From the NCBI RefSeq assembly GCF_015140235.1, contig NZ_AP023321.1:1602501-1666500 (forward strand): DNA of 64,000 nucleotides, written 5' to 3'. Origin of the DNA: Solibaculum mannosilyticum. Its GTDB lineage: Bacteria; Bacillota; Clostridia; Oscillospirales; Acutalibacteraceae. Of this stretch, positions 41,872 through 50,565 are shown piece by piece; the stretch's first letter is position 1, and each line of letters starts with the position of its first letter. Both the position numbers and the translations under genes were made by a program. The notes under the pieces were generated by a model. It was not told where the DNA came from. It was given only the letters and a program-made list of their open reading frames with translations, and did no database searches.

Positions 41872-42300
41872 ATGGCATACAGTGAAAAGGTTATGGATCA
41901 TTTCTCCAACCCTCGTAACGTAGGCGAGATCGTGGATGCCGACGGTGTCGGCGAAGTGGGAAATCCCAAGTGCGGTGACATTATGAAGATGTACATCAAA
42001 GTCGACGGCGACGTTATCACCGATGTAAAGTTCAAGACCTTTGGTTGTGGTGCAGCCATCGCCACCAGCTCTATGGCGACCGAGCTGGTTAAAGGCAAGA
42101 CTATCCAGGAAGCTCTCCAGTTGACCAACAAGGCTGTAATGGAGGCTTTAGACGGTCTTCCTCCTGTAAAGGTTCACTGCTCGGTACTGGCCGAACAGGC
42201 CATCAAGTCGGCCATTTCAGATTACTATACCCGAAAAGGTATTGACCCCACCCCCATTGTAGGCCCCATTGAGGACTGTGAAGCCTGTCATCTGCACTAA
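41872..42300 (+). CDS. iscU: Fe-S cluster scaffold protein (NifU N-terminal / IscU type)
   Basis: A 142-residue IscU/NifU-N scaffold that assembles 2Fe-2S or 4Fe-4S clusters from IscS sulfur. Three conserved cysteines: EVGNPKCGDIMKMYIK, KTFGCGAAIATSSMATELVK and VHCSVLAEQAIKSAISDYY, with the invariant Asp after the first Cys (CGD). Start has AGGAGGTCATCATT. Residues ~115-142 form a short variable tail ending ...CEACHLH, an additional Cys/His element of unknown role. Follows iscS directly, and ends in a strong terminator at 42314. Length is typical for the clostridial type (~140). Confidence 0.96.
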   Translation: MAYSEKVMDHFSNPRNVGEIVDADGVGEVGNPKCGDIMKMYIKVDGDVITDVKFKTFGCGAAIATSSMATELVKGKTIQEALQLTNKAVMEALDGLPPVKVHCSVLAEQAIKSAISDYYTRKGIDPTPIVGPIEDCEACHLH

Positions 42301-42313
42301 TAAAATATAAAAT

Positions 42314-42348
42314 AAGCCCTAGCAGCTTTTTGTGCTGCTAGGGCTTTT
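42314..42348 (+). terminator. Terminator of iscS-iscU
   Basis: AGCCCTAGCAGC (42314-42325) pairs with GCTGCTAGGGCT, loop TTTTTGT, then TTTT. It also lies close before the next gene. Confidence 0.85.
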
Positions 42349-42368
42349 GCACTACGGAGGAGTTTTTT

Positions 42369-43016
42369 ATGACGACACATCAGCCTTTGGCTGTCTTTGA
42401 CCTGGACGGTACTTTAAACCGTACTGATCTTTTTTCTGTACCCGCCCATCAACAGACGCTCCAGGAATTTGGCGTTCCGGAAGAGACCTGCACGCGGGAA
42501 TTCATTCTGTCCGCCTACGGTATGCGGTGGGAGGACTACATGGAACTTTTCCTTCCTGGCCGGGATCTTGAAACAAAACGGCAGTATATCCGCCGGGTAT
42601 CCCAGCTGGAAGATGCCTCTATGAAAACCTTAGCCCGGTACTACGACGGCGTCCCTGAGATGCTGGATGCCCTTCATCAGGCGGGAATCCAAACCGCTGT
42701 ATGTTCCAATGCGTCTATCCGGTATATCACAGCCGTCCTGAACGCCCTGCGTCTTATGGATCGCATCGATCACATCCAGCATCTGGTGGATGGCCTGGAC
42801 AAATGTGCCACCTTAGGACTCTTGCTGGACCGACTTGAGCCATCCAAAGCAGCTATGGTGGGGGACCGCGTTTTTGATGTCGAAGCTGCTAAGGCCAATC
42901 ACGTCCCTTCTATAGGCTGCCTCTATGGATTTAATCCATCGGAGGCCTCCAAAGCCGATTATACCGTCCGGTCCGTCCCAGAGATAACTCCTATTTTGCT
43001 TCGTCTTTTGGGATAG
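42369..43016 (+). CDS. HAD-family hydrolase
   Basis: A 215-residue HAD-IA hydrolase with ACGGAGGAG before its ATG. Motif I VFDLDGTLNRTDLF, motif II in VCSNASIRY, motif III/IV AMVGDRVFDVEAAKANHVPS. The cap domain between residues ~15 and ~85 is helical. It resembles phosphoglycolate/beta-phosphoglucomutase-like phosphatases, but substrate cannot be deduced. It is 20 bp after the iscU terminator, so it may have some readthrough expression. Converges on ftsZ; the shared palindrome at 43074-43119 terminates both directions. Confidence 0.85.
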   Translation: MTTHQPLAVFDLDGTLNRTDLFSVPAHQQTLQEFGVPEETCTREFILSAYGMRWEDYMELFLPGRDLETKRQYIRRVSQLEDASMKTLARYYDGVPEMLDALHQAGIQTAVCSNASIRYITAVLNALRLMDRIDHIQHLVDGLDKCATLGLLLDRLEPSKAAMVGDRVFDVEAAKANHVPSIGCLYGFNPSEASKADYTVRSVPEITPILLRLLG

Positions 43017-43073
43017 CCACCGTATGAGAGATGAAGAGGAACAGATTAAAGCTGTTTCCTCCCCCAAATTTAC

Positions 43074-43119
43074 AAACAAAAGACCACCTGTTGGAATTCC
43101 AACAGGTGGTCTTTTGTTT
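43074..43119. terminator. 46-bp perfect palindrome terminator (HAD / ftsZ convergence)
   Basis: AAACAAAAGACCACCTGTTG at 43074-43093 is the exact reverse complement of the downstream half (43100-43119 region), the centre being GAATTC; with poly-T on either end it can terminate both strands. Longest perfect inverted repeat I see in the window. Confidence 0.85.
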
Positions 43120-43129
43120 ATCTCAAGAA

Positions 43130-44221
43130 TTAGTCTCTGCGTTTATCAAACAAAGCCATAATGTCAAAGAACCCTTCATCTTCTGCCGAAGGTTCTTTCT
43201 TCTGAGGCTCGTCCTTTGGAGCCGCTTCATTTTTAACTGCAGGAGCAGGGCTCGTATCCATAGAAGGAGGTGTATCAAATCCGGTGGCAATGACGGTAAT
43301 CCGCATCGTATCTTCCATCGTATCATCAAAGGCTACGCCGAAGATGATATTGGCATCCGGATGGGCCGCTTTGGCAATCATGGAAGAGGCCCGGTCAACA
43401 TCACCCAAATCAATATCCGGCGAGGAAGTGATATTGATAATAACGCCCTTGGCGCCGTTGATGGAGGTCTCAAGCAACGGGCTGGATACAGCCATCTGAG
43501 CAGCTTGTTCGGCCTTCTCTTTGCCTACGGCCTCACCCAGGCCCATATGGGCATAGCCAGCGTCCTTCATGACAGCGGTAACATCGGCAAAGTCCAAGTT
43601 GATGATACCGGGCACTTTAATCAGATCTGAAATGCTCTGCACACCGTGACGCAGCACATCATCAGCCATGACAAACGCATCCGCCAAAGAGAATCGCTGC
43701 TCCGATACCGTCTTTAACCGTTCATTTGGAATAACCACCAGAGAGTCTACATGTTCTCTCAGAGCGGAAATGCCTTCCTCGGCCTGCTGCATCCTGCGAC
43801 GGCCTTCAAAGGAGAAAGGTTTTGTCACAATACCCACCGTCAGGATCCCCTGTTCACGGGCCACCTCGGCGATGACAGGTGCTGCACCTGTACCCGTGCC
43901 GCCGCCCATACCTGCGGCGATAAATACCATATCCGTGCCCTTCAAAGCATCGGCAATTTCCTCACGGCTCTCTTCTGCTGCACGCTGGCCTTTTTCCGGA
44001 TTGGAGCCGGCGCCTTTGCCGCCAGTCAGCTTGGTGCCGATCTGAATTTTATGGGTCGCTTGCGAGCGGGAAAGGGCTTGATGGTCTGTATTGATGGAGA
44101 TAAACTCCACTCCCTGCATCCCGGTGGTAATCATCCGGTTGACGGCGTTCCCGCCGCCGCCTCCGACACCCACCACCTTGATCTGGGTTAATTCTAAATC
44201 ATTGGCAAACTCAAAGGGCAT
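43130..44221 (-). CDS. ftsZ: Cell division protein FtsZ
   Basis: A 363-residue FtsZ GTPase; polymerises into the Z-ring and drives cytokinesis. GTP-binding: [17 protein letters not shown], then the tubulin signature [17 protein letters not shown], and [20 protein letters not shown] plus the T7 loop [16 protein letters not shown] with catalytic Asp. C-terminal linker (residues ~315-350) is rich in P/A/E/K and ends in [17 protein letters not shown], matching the conserved C-terminal peptide that binds partners. GGAGGAACGATC precedes the ATG. In this cluster it lies 54 bp after sbp and has no ftsA upstream, which is normal for many Clostridia. Length and motifs normal. Confidence 0.98.
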   Translation of the reverse strand: MPFEFANDLELTQIKVVGVGGGGGNAVNRMITTGMQGVEFISINTDHQALSRSQATHKIQIGTKLTGGKGAGSNPEKGQRAAEESREEIADALKGTDMVFIAAGMGGGTGTGAAPVIAEVAREQGILTVGIVTKPFSFEGRRRMQQAEEGISALREHVDSLVVIPNERLKTVSEQRFSLADAFVMADDVLRHGVQSISDLIKVPGIINLDFADVTAVMKDAGYAHMGLGEAVGKEKAEQAAQMAVSSPLLETSINGAKGVIINITSSPDIDLGDVDRASSMIAKAAHPDANIIFGVAFDDTMEDTMRITVIATGFDTPPSMDTSPAPAVKNEAAPKDEPQKKEPSAEDEGFFDIMALFDKRRD

Positions 44222-44275
44222 GATCGTTCCTCCGTTTCGATAATGGCCAGGCCAGCATCTTGTCCTTACAGACTG

Positions 44276-44638
44276 TTATACATCTAATTTATCATTTTTT
44301 TGTGAAGAATGCAATAACATTCTTCTCAACTCGGCCAAGTTATGAAAAATTCTTGTTCCAAACACCACTACTGCTGCTAAATACAGGTCCAAACTCAGCA
44401 AATTGCCGAACCAGGTCAGCAAAACTGCCAGAATTGTGTTAAAAATAAATCCACTCAAAAAGATTTTCCATCGGAATTGTCGCTTTGTATAAGCGTTTAA
44501 TCCACCTAATAAGGTATCCAGTCCGGCGAGCAAGCCAACCGCCACATAAGTGGTAAACTGGGCTGGGATAAAACCTGGGAAAATGAGTCCCAACACAATT
44601 CCTGCACAAAGCCCTGCCAGCAATAAAATAACCGTCAT
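44276..44638 (-). CDS. sbp: Small basic protein, Sbp (DUF1290)
   Basis: A 120-residue membrane protein. The ATG at 44638 is preferred (AGGAGG nine bases upstream, matches the family length of ~120) over 44647 and 44689. Three or four hydrophobic segments: TVILLLAGLCAGIVLGLIFP, TYVAVGLLAGLDTLLGGLNA, FLSGFIFNTILAVLLTWFG and LYLAAVVVFGTRIF. The signature LLAGLDTLLGGLNAYTKRQF is that of Sbp of Bacillus, encoded beside ftsAZ or in the division cluster. Function unknown (membrane protein linked to division by genetic context). Here it sits between the DUF881 gene and ftsZ, the standard position. No anomaly. Confidence 0.93.
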   Translation of the reverse strand: MTVILLLAGLCAGIVLGLIFPGFIPAQFTTYVAVGLLAGLDTLLGGLNAYTKRQFRWKIFLSGFIFNTILAVLLTWFGNLLSLDLYLAAVVVFGTRIFHNLAELRRMLLHSSQKNDKLDV

Positions 44639-44657
44639 ACTTCCCATCCTCCTATCA

Positions 44658-45413
44658 TCAGTCAGCCAAGGCCAATTCGGTATCCCCATGATAGGCTGGG
44701 ATCACAATATTGTCCTTTTTCTCCACTGTGATATCGATGTAAGGAGAGAGCACGTCCACGATGCCGCCACGCATGGTCAAAGCATATTCTAACACAGCGG
44801 GATCTCCGATGGCTTGGATGACAAAGGGCGGACCATAACGTTTGTTATTGATGCTTACTGTAGTGCCGGCACAGCGGATTTCTGAAGTCGCCACCATGCG
44901 TTCATCGTTGATGGACAGTGCCTCCGCACTGGAGGCAAACAGTTCATTGACAATGCGAAGCAAATCTTCCTCGTGTACCATGTACTTCTCCGGATTTTCT
45001 TCAGCGTCCTCCCCAACCTGGGTCTTATCCTGGATGGTCACCACAATACCAGGACCACTTAACTCTGTTAATCCAGCCAGACGTTCAGCAGTTTCCAGTT
45101 GCTCCTCCAGAACCTTAGCTGTATCATCAGAATCACCGCAAGCTTTCCGCAGATCTTCCAGATCAGCCCGCGCCCGCGCCAGTTGTGTTTGCAGATCGTC
45201 CACTTTTTGAAGGGCGTCGTTTAAATCCTGCTGCATGGTTTCTGTCCGATTGTGGTCGGCAGCGTTCTGGGTAATCTTATTCTGGCTGACGCTGCGGATC
45301 TGAAGAGTTACCAGAAAACCAACCACCATCAATACCAGCATCAGCGCCAATACCATAGCCATTCTATGCGCTGGTTTTGTAAGCGGCTTGTCCTCCTTAG
45401 GATTTGTTTGCAA
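44658..45413 (-). CDS. DUF881 (YlxW/YlxX-like) division-cluster protein
   Basis: A 251-residue protein with TTG start (45413) preceded by GAGG a few bases upstream; a second AAGGAGG lies inside the first codons. One membrane helix at ~19-38 (AMVLALMLVLMVVGFLVTLQ), coiled coil at ~45-95 (DLNDALQKVDDLQTQLARAR) and the DUF881 domain at ~105-250 (ELSGPGIVVTIQDKTQVGED; VHEEDLLRIVNELFASSAEA; DERMVATSEIRCAGTTVSIN). In Bacillus these genes (ylxW, ylxX) lie before ftsA. Function is unknown; association with division or sporulation is by context. Partner of sbp in many Clostridia clusters. Confidence 0.9.
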   Translation of the reverse strand: MQTNPKEDKPLTKPAHRMAMVLALMLVLMVVGFLVTLQIRSVSQNKITQNAADHNRTETMQQDLNDALQKVDDLQTQLARARADLEDLRKACGDSDDTAKVLEEQLETAERLAGLTELSGPGIVVTIQDKTQVGEDAEENPEKYMVHEEDLLRIVNELFASSAEALSINDERMVATSEIRCAGTTVSINNKRYGPPFVIQAIGDPAVLEYALTMRGGIVDVLSPYIDITVEKKDNIVIPAYHGDTELALAD

Positions 45414-45428
45414 TGAACCTCATTCCTT

Positions 45429-46640
45429 TTAATCCACGCTTGACAGAGTACTGTTTTCCCCTGTCCGTTTGCTCTCGCTTTCAGGAGAACTGCCGCCTTC
45501 ATCTCCCGCCGAAGCGTCCTCCTCCGGCGGCGAAGAAGAGGGTTGCGAACTGCTTCCACTAGAAGCATCTCCAAACCTTACTGTGGCTTGTGTACTGGTC
45601 AGCACAATGGTAGCTTTTTGTTCATCCGGCGCCTTCCTGGCGATGGCTTCCTGCGCCATAGCCAATTTGGCATCCAAATCCACTGCGCCGCCGCATTTTA
45701 AAGTAATCCGGTTGTCATATAAAACCGTGATGTCGGAACTATTGGTAAAGTCCATTTGGGTTGTTTTCTCTATAAGGTTATTCTCTTTGAGGGCTTTTGT
45801 CAAGTCGGTTAATTTGTTCTTTTGCTCCTCATCTTCAAACTCCATGGGATATCCGGGCGGCGCACCCGTCACGGAGATCCCTACCACCACTGGCACCGAT
45901 GGAACCTGTCCTTGCAGGTATTCCAATGTCTTGCCGTTTTCATCAGCTACTGCCCATCCGCCCTCCATTTGGACGGCATAAGCCGGAGTGTTTTCCTCCA
46001 CCTCAATGATAACGGTAGCAGGGAGCTGGCGTACAATATGGGCTGATCCTATATAAGGCAGTTTGACCGTTAGATCCTCCTCTCCTCCTTTGATATCGGC
46101 TAACAGGAGGTTTTTCCCTTTGGCAAGACCTGAGGCTCGGATGATCTCTTCTGTCTCGTAGCGGGTCTCTCCCTGTACCTGAATGGTTTGTATATTAAAA
46201 AACACCGTCATGCATAGTGTCACACCGATGGCCACGGCAAACAATACCACTAAAATGGAGTAAAACCGGGTGGAAGCCTTTCTTCTGCGTTTGTGACGGC
46301 GTCCATTTTGATCCCGGGCCTCCTGACGGCTCTGCATCTTGCGGGCCTGATTGGTCCGATCTTCCAGGGAAGGGGCCTCTCCTTTCTTCGGCAAAGACGA
46401 CACACGGGATGTTTTCGTCTTAGGCGGAGGTGCGGATGTCCTCCCCGTCGGCCTCTTTTGCCCCTTGCCAGAGGCCGCAGATGGTGTCCCCCGGGACTGG
46501 CCAGAATGGCCTGTCCTCTGAGGCGACGTCCCCGAGCGGGCTGGAGCCCCTTTCTTCCCCGGAGGACGTTTGCCTTGCTGTGGAGGGCCGGACCGTCCGG
46601 CAGGCCGCGCCTTTCCACTGCCTTTCTTTTGATTATCCAT
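45429..46640 (-). CDS. ftsQ: Cell division protein FtsQ/DivIB
   Basis: A 403-residue FtsQ-type protein. The first ~120 residues are a basic, disordered cytoplasmic tail (GKARPAGRSGPPQQGKRPPG and similar, rich in K/R/G/P). One membrane helix (~127-150, FYSILVVLFAVAIGVTLCMT), then a POTRA domain starting IQTIQVQGETRYETEEIIRA, a beta domain (VIIEVEENTPAYAVQMEGGW), and a Ser/Glu-rich C-tail. FtsQ scaffolds the FtsLB-FtsWI septal complex. Length is greater than Bacillus DivIB owing to both tails. Placed directly after murA (6-bp gap) and before DUF881, so cotranscribed. Confidence 0.92.
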   Translation of the reverse strand: MDNQKKGSGKARPAGRSGPPQQGKRPPGKKGAPARSGTSPQRTGHSGQSRGTPSAASGKGQKRPTGRTSAPPPKTKTSRVSSLPKKGEAPSLEDRTNQARKMQSRQEARDQNGRRHKRRRKASTRFYSILVVLFAVAIGVTLCMTVFFNIQTIQVQGETRYETEEIIRASGLAKGKNLLLADIKGGEEDLTVKLPYIGSAHIVRQLPATVIIEVEENTPAYAVQMEGGWAVADENGKTLEYLQGQVPSVPVVVGISVTGAPPGYPMEFEDEEQKNKLTDLTKALKENNLIEKTTQMDFTNSSDITVLYDNRITLKCGGAVDLDAKLAMAQEAIARKAPDEQKATIVLTSTQATVRFGDASSGSSSQPSSSPPEEDASAGDEGGSSPESESKRTGENSTLSSVD

Positions 46641-46645
46641 ATTGA

Positions 46646-47899
46646 TCAGTCCCTCTTTATCACAGCCCCCACACCAGAGAGGCGCTGTTCAATCATTTCG
46701 TATCCTCTGTCCAAATGATGCAGTCCGGTAATTTGCGTCGTCCCCTGCGCCGCCAAACCTGCTACCACCAATGCCGCAGCTCCGCGCAAGTCAGCCGCCT
46801 CCACCGGCGCCCCCGAAAGATGGTCTACCCCTTCTACGATGGCCACTTTGCCCTCCACTTTGATGTGGGCCCCCAGGCGCAGCAGTTCGCCGACGTGCTT
46901 ATACCGGCTCTCAAAAATGTTTTCCACAAATACGCTGGTTCCTTCCGCCAATGTAGCCATGGCCATCACAATGGCCTGGGAATCGGTAGGAAATCCCGGA
47001 TACGGCAAGGTTCGGATATTCTTAACCGCTTTGATGCGTTCCGGCGCCGCAATGTGCAGCTGACGGTCTTTCACCTGGATATGACATCCGGCCTCCTCAA
47101 ACACGGGAATCACCGGTTCCAGATGGGCTGGAATTACGTTTTCCAGCGTAAGATCTCCCCCTGTCACGGCCGCGGCCGCCATATAAGTCGTTGCAGTAAT
47201 GCGGTCGGCAATGACTGCGTGCTCCGCCCCATGAAGTTTTGGCACTCCATCGATGCGGATGGTACTCTCCCCGGCTCCACGGATACGGGCGCCGCATTGA
47301 TTGAGGAAATCAGCTAAGTCACAGATCTCCGGCTCCCTGGCGGCGTTGGTGATGATGGTCGTACCGGCAGCCGTGGACGAAGCCAGCATGATGTTTTCTG
47401 TGGCCCCGACGCTCGGGAAAGAAAGATTGATGGGGCATCCCCGAAGCCCTTTCCCTACGTGACAGTTTAAATACCCATGATCCTCCTCAATGACAAGGCC
47501 CAGTTTGCGCAGCGCCTTCAGATGGAGATCAATAGGACGAGGCCCTAACTCGCATCCTCCTGGAAAACTGATGCGGGCCTTCCCTTGCCTCGCCACGATG
47601 GCTCCTAAAAACACCACGGAAGAACGCATCTCCCGCATAAGGCCATCCGGGATCTCGTACTGTCCCGCCTCAGAGGCATCCACCGTTACACTGGTTCCCT
47701 CCTGTGTCACCTTGCATCCCAGATGGGATAAAATCTTAATGGAGGTATCCACATCCGATAGCCTCGGGCAATTATGTAGCACGCTGGGGGTTGTACCCAG
47801 CAATGTGGCGGAAAGCAGCGGCAAAGCGCTGTTTTTAGCCCCGTGCACAGGGATTGATCCAACCAGCCTGTGGCCTCCCTGTACAATCAGTTTCGACAT
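46646..47899 (-). CDS. murA: UDP-N-acetylglucosamine 1-carboxyvinyltransferase
   Basis: A 417-residue MurA, first committed step of peptidoglycan synthesis: PEP + UDP-GlcNAc to enolpyruvyl-UDP-GlcNAc. N-terminal VQGGHRLVGSIPVHGAKNSA with the catalytic Lys, and the fosfomycin-target cysteine in SFPGGCELGPRPIDLHLKAL (Cys around 115). Other signatures: FPSVGATENIMLASSTAAGT and TLPYPGFPTDSQAIVMAMAT. The ATG at 47899 has GGGGTGTTGAGGAT upstream. Cys rather than Asp at the active site indicates sensitivity to fosfomycin by family knowledge. Located within the dcw cluster after murG, frequent in Clostridia. Confidence 0.97.
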   Translation of the reverse strand: MSKLIVQGGHRLVGSIPVHGAKNSALPLLSATLLGTTPSVLHNCPRLSDVDTSIKILSHLGCKVTQEGTSVTVDASEAGQYEIPDGLMREMRSSVVFLGAIVARQGKARISFPGGCELGPRPIDLHLKALRKLGLVIEEDHGYLNCHVGKGLRGCPINLSFPSVGATENIMLASSTAAGTTIITNAAREPEICDLADFLNQCGARIRGAGESTIRIDGVPKLHGAEHAVIADRITATTYMAAAAVTGGDLTLENVIPAHLEPVIPVFEEAGCHIQVKDRQLHIAAPERIKAVKNIRTLPYPGFPTDSQAIVMAMATLAEGTSVFVENIFESRYKHVGELLRLGAHIKVEGKVAIVEGVDHLSGAPVEAADLRGAAALVVAGLAAQGTTQITGLHHLDRGYEMIEQRLSGVGAVIKRD

Positions 47900-48029
47900 A
47901 TCCTCAACACCCCTTTATGAAAACACCAAGCCAAACCACGAAGTTTCCCTGGCAAACCATAGTATGCCAAAAGAGACAGGGGTGTGAGGATACTTTGGCA
48001 TCAATCGATGTCCTTTTGGCTCGAATCTC

Positions 48030-49157
48030 CTACTTTTTTAGGGAAGCCGACTCTAAAATAACCTTATAAATGCGTTCGGAAGCGTCTAAAATTGCGGTTT
48101 GTTTTGCTTTGGTTCCCATCTCCTGAAGTGTCTCAGGATGTTCCAGCAATTTCTCCACCTGAGTGATGAGCTTGGGTCCAGTTAGATCTTTGTCCTCAAT
48201 GAGTACCGCCGCGCCCCGGCGTACCAGGCTCATGGCGTTATGGTACTGATGGTTCTCCGCCACATAAGGGGACGGCACTAAAATGGAGGCTTTGCCCTGC
48301 GCCTGTAATTCACTCAAGGTGATGGCGCCGCAGCGGCAAATCACTAGGTCAGCGGCAGCCATACAACGCGCCATATCGTCGATGTATTCCCGCACCATAA
48401 TATTCTTCGTCCTCTTGAGAGGGACCCCCTTGGATTCCACCAATTTGGGCATCCACTCCCAGCCAGCCTTTCCCACACCGTGGATGTGCGTGATTCCACC
48501 ACGTCTATAACTCCAGGCCAGCAGATCCGCCACCGCGCGGTTGATGCAATCGGCGCCCAGACTCCCACCAAAGGAGAGGATCACTGGTTCATCTCCAAGG
48601 CCCAGCTCCTGCCGGGCTTTCTGCTTGTTATAGGTCAAGATCTCGCTGCGCAATGGATTGCCGGTTACCTCAATATGACATCCTGCATCAAAACGGCTTT
48701 TTGCATCCTCCACCGCCAGCATCACACAGGCGGCCGATTTGGAAAGCATCCGATTGGTCACGCCGGGATAAGCATTTTGTTCGTGTACCACAATGGGGAC
48801 TCCCATTTTAGCCGCTTTGCGCAGTACCGGACCGCTGACGTATCCCCCTGTTCCCACTGCGATGTCCGGGCGGAAGGACTGGATGATCTTTCCCGCCTGC
48901 ATGCTGGACGTCACAGCCCTCCGCGCCGCCCCTATGTTATAGACAATATTCCCCGGGGATAAGCTCCGGCGAAACCCTCTTACATCGATGGCGGCAAAGT
49001 TATAGCCGGCTTCCCCCACCAAACGAGCTTCCATCCCCTTTTGGTTGCCGACAAATAAAATTTCGGCATCCGGCTGATGCTTTTTGATGGTGCCTGCGAT
49101 GGCCAAGGCCGGATTGATATGTCCCGCCGTGCCGCCGCCTGCCAGAAGTACCTTCAT
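48030..49157 (-). CDS. murG: UDP-GlcNAc--lipid I GlcNAc transferase
   Basis: A 375-residue GT28 glycosyltransferase that converts lipid I to lipid II on the inner face of the membrane. The ATG at 49157 comes after AGGAGTGGAGATGCC; ORF start 49175 is upstream of this site. Motifs: KVLLAGGGTAGHINPALAIA (G loop 1), TGGYVSGPVLRKAAKMGVPI, VHEQNAYPGVTNRMLSKSA, SFGGSLGADCINRAVADLL (G loop), and LVICRCGAITLSELQAQGKA, then PYVAENHQYHNAMSLVRRG sugar-donor site. Length normal (~365). Cluster order ftsW-murG-murA, with a 106-bp gap to ftsW. Confidence 0.97.
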   Translation of the reverse strand: MKVLLAGGGTAGHINPALAIAGTIKKHQPDAEILFVGNQKGMEARLVGEAGYNFAAIDVRGFRRSLSPGNIVYNIGAARRAVTSSMQAGKIIQSFRPDIAVGTGGYVSGPVLRKAAKMGVPIVVHEQNAYPGVTNRMLSKSAACVMLAVEDAKSRFDAGCHIEVTGNPLRSEILTYNKQKARQELGLGDEPVILSFGGSLGADCINRAVADLLAWSYRRGGITHIHGVGKAGWEWMPKLVESKGVPLKRTKNIMVREYIDDMARCMAAADLVICRCGAITLSELQAQGKASILVPSPYVAENHQYHNAMSLVRRGAAVLIEDKDLTGPKLITQVEKLLEHPETLQEMGTKAKQTAILDASERIYKVILESASLKK

Positions 49158-49263
49158 GGCATCTCCACTCCTCATTATTGTGTTTTTCTTCTTTGCGACT
49201 TACAAGGCAAAAGCCGGCTGCGTCACACTACGCCGCCGGTGCCTTATGATAAAATATCTCGAG

Positions 49264-50487
49264 CTATCGTTTCCGCAGCCTGGCCCCCCGCGAGACCGAC
49301 AGTACAACTCCCATCTGCGCAAGCAGCATGACCAGAGACGATCCGCCGTAGCTGAAGAAGGGGAGGCTGATGCCGGTGTTGGGGATCAGATTGGTAACCA
49401 CGGCGATGTTGAGAAACGCCTGGAGTCCCACCTGGACGGTCAATCCCACCGCCAAAAGGGCCCCAAACTTATCTTCGGCCTTCATGGCGATGGCGAATCC
49501 TCTCCACACCAGCAGGGCAAACAGGATGATGATGACGGCCGCTCCCACAAATCCCAGTTCTTCACATACCACAGCAAACACAAAGTCATTTTGCGGCTCG
49601 GAGATATACATGTATTTTTGCCGGGAATTGCCCAGTCCCACCCCCATGAATCCGCCGGACGCAATGGCATACAGCGACTGGATGGTCTGCCAGCCCGTGC
49701 CCTTGGGATCGGAGAAGGGATCCTGCCACACCTCAATACGGGTAAAACCATGGGATAACTTTTCGGTTACAATATCGGCCAGCGGTCCCGGCAGATACTG
49801 TGGGAAAAAGAACACCCATACAAATAAAATGAGTCCTGCCGAGATGGCGATAATAAACCATTTTGGTTTGGTCCCGCCGATGAGCATCATAATCACGCCG
49901 ATCAGACACATGAGGATGGTGCCCGAAAGATGGGGTTCGGCGATCATCAGCGCGCTGATGGAGCCCAGGATCAGGATATAGGGTAAAACGCCCCATCGGA
50001 AAGTCCCCATTTTATCGTGGTACTTGCTCATGAGATGGGCAAAAGTTGCGATAAGCGCAAACTTGGCGATCTCTGAGGGCTGGAAGTTGATGGGATAGGG
50101 AATCCAACGGTGAGCGCCGTTTTGAGCCGGCATGAAAAGCACAATGACCAATAGGGCATAACTGATCCCCATAAAGATAAGAGACCAAAAATGAAGCACC
50201 CGGTAATCGATGAGCGATACGCCGATCATTAATGCGATGCCGATGGCGGCGTACAACAATTGCGGTTTGAGGAAATAGAGGCTATCCCCGTGGAACTTCG
50301 GCGTATAATACGCATAAGCGTAGCTGGCCGAAAACATCATGACAAGTCCAATGGCCAAAAGGGCTAAGATCAAAAAGAAAAACGGTAGGTCAAAAGAACC
50401 TCCTGCCGAAAAAAAGCTGAACTTCCCTTTGCCTTTCTTTTTCTCGATGTTCTTTTTTGCCAGTCTAGCCGCTTGTTCAGTCGACAC
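49264..50487 (-). CDS. ftsW: Peptidoglycan glycosyltransferase FtsW/SpoVE family
   Basis: A 407-residue SEDS protein beginning with GTG after AAGGAGGAGATCGGGC. About ten membrane helices; residues 1-28 form a basic cytoplasmic tail (AARLAKKNIEKKKGKGKFSF). Conserved loops: GAHRWIPYPINFQPSEIAKF (active-site region with the Glu/Asp partner), QDPFSDPKGTGWQTIQSLYA, SGGFMGVGLGNSRQKYMYI, EPQNDFVFAVVCEELGFVGA and the late LIPNTGISLPFFSYGGSSLV. It polymerises lipid II at the septum with its class B PBP (ftsI in the same cluster). FtsW vs SpoVE cannot be decided; spore formers often have both. Confidence 0.95.
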   Translation of the reverse strand: MSTEQAARLAKKNIEKKKGKGKFSFFSAGGSFDLPFFFLILALLAIGLVMMFSASYAYAYYTPKFHGDSLYFLKPQLLYAAIGIALMIGVSLIDYRVLHFWSLIFMGISYALLVIVLFMPAQNGAHRWIPYPINFQPSEIAKFALIATFAHLMSKYHDKMGTFRWGVLPYILILGSISALMIAEPHLSGTILMCLIGVIMMLIGGTKPKWFIIAISAGLILFVWVFFFPQYLPGPLADIVTEKLSHGFTRIEVWQDPFSDPKGTGWQTIQSLYAIASGGFMGVGLGNSRQKYMYISEPQNDFVFAVVCEELGFVGAAVIIILFALLVWRGFAIAMKAEDKFGALLAVGLTVQVGLQAFLNIAVVTNLIPNTGISLPFFSYGGSSLVMLLAQMGVVLSVSRGARLRKR

Positions 50488-50565
50488 GCCCGATCTCCTC
50501 CTTTCGCAGTAAAATGATACGGCGCCTCTTGTCTTACTGGTGATCCGTTTCTCTTGGAAAGACGG

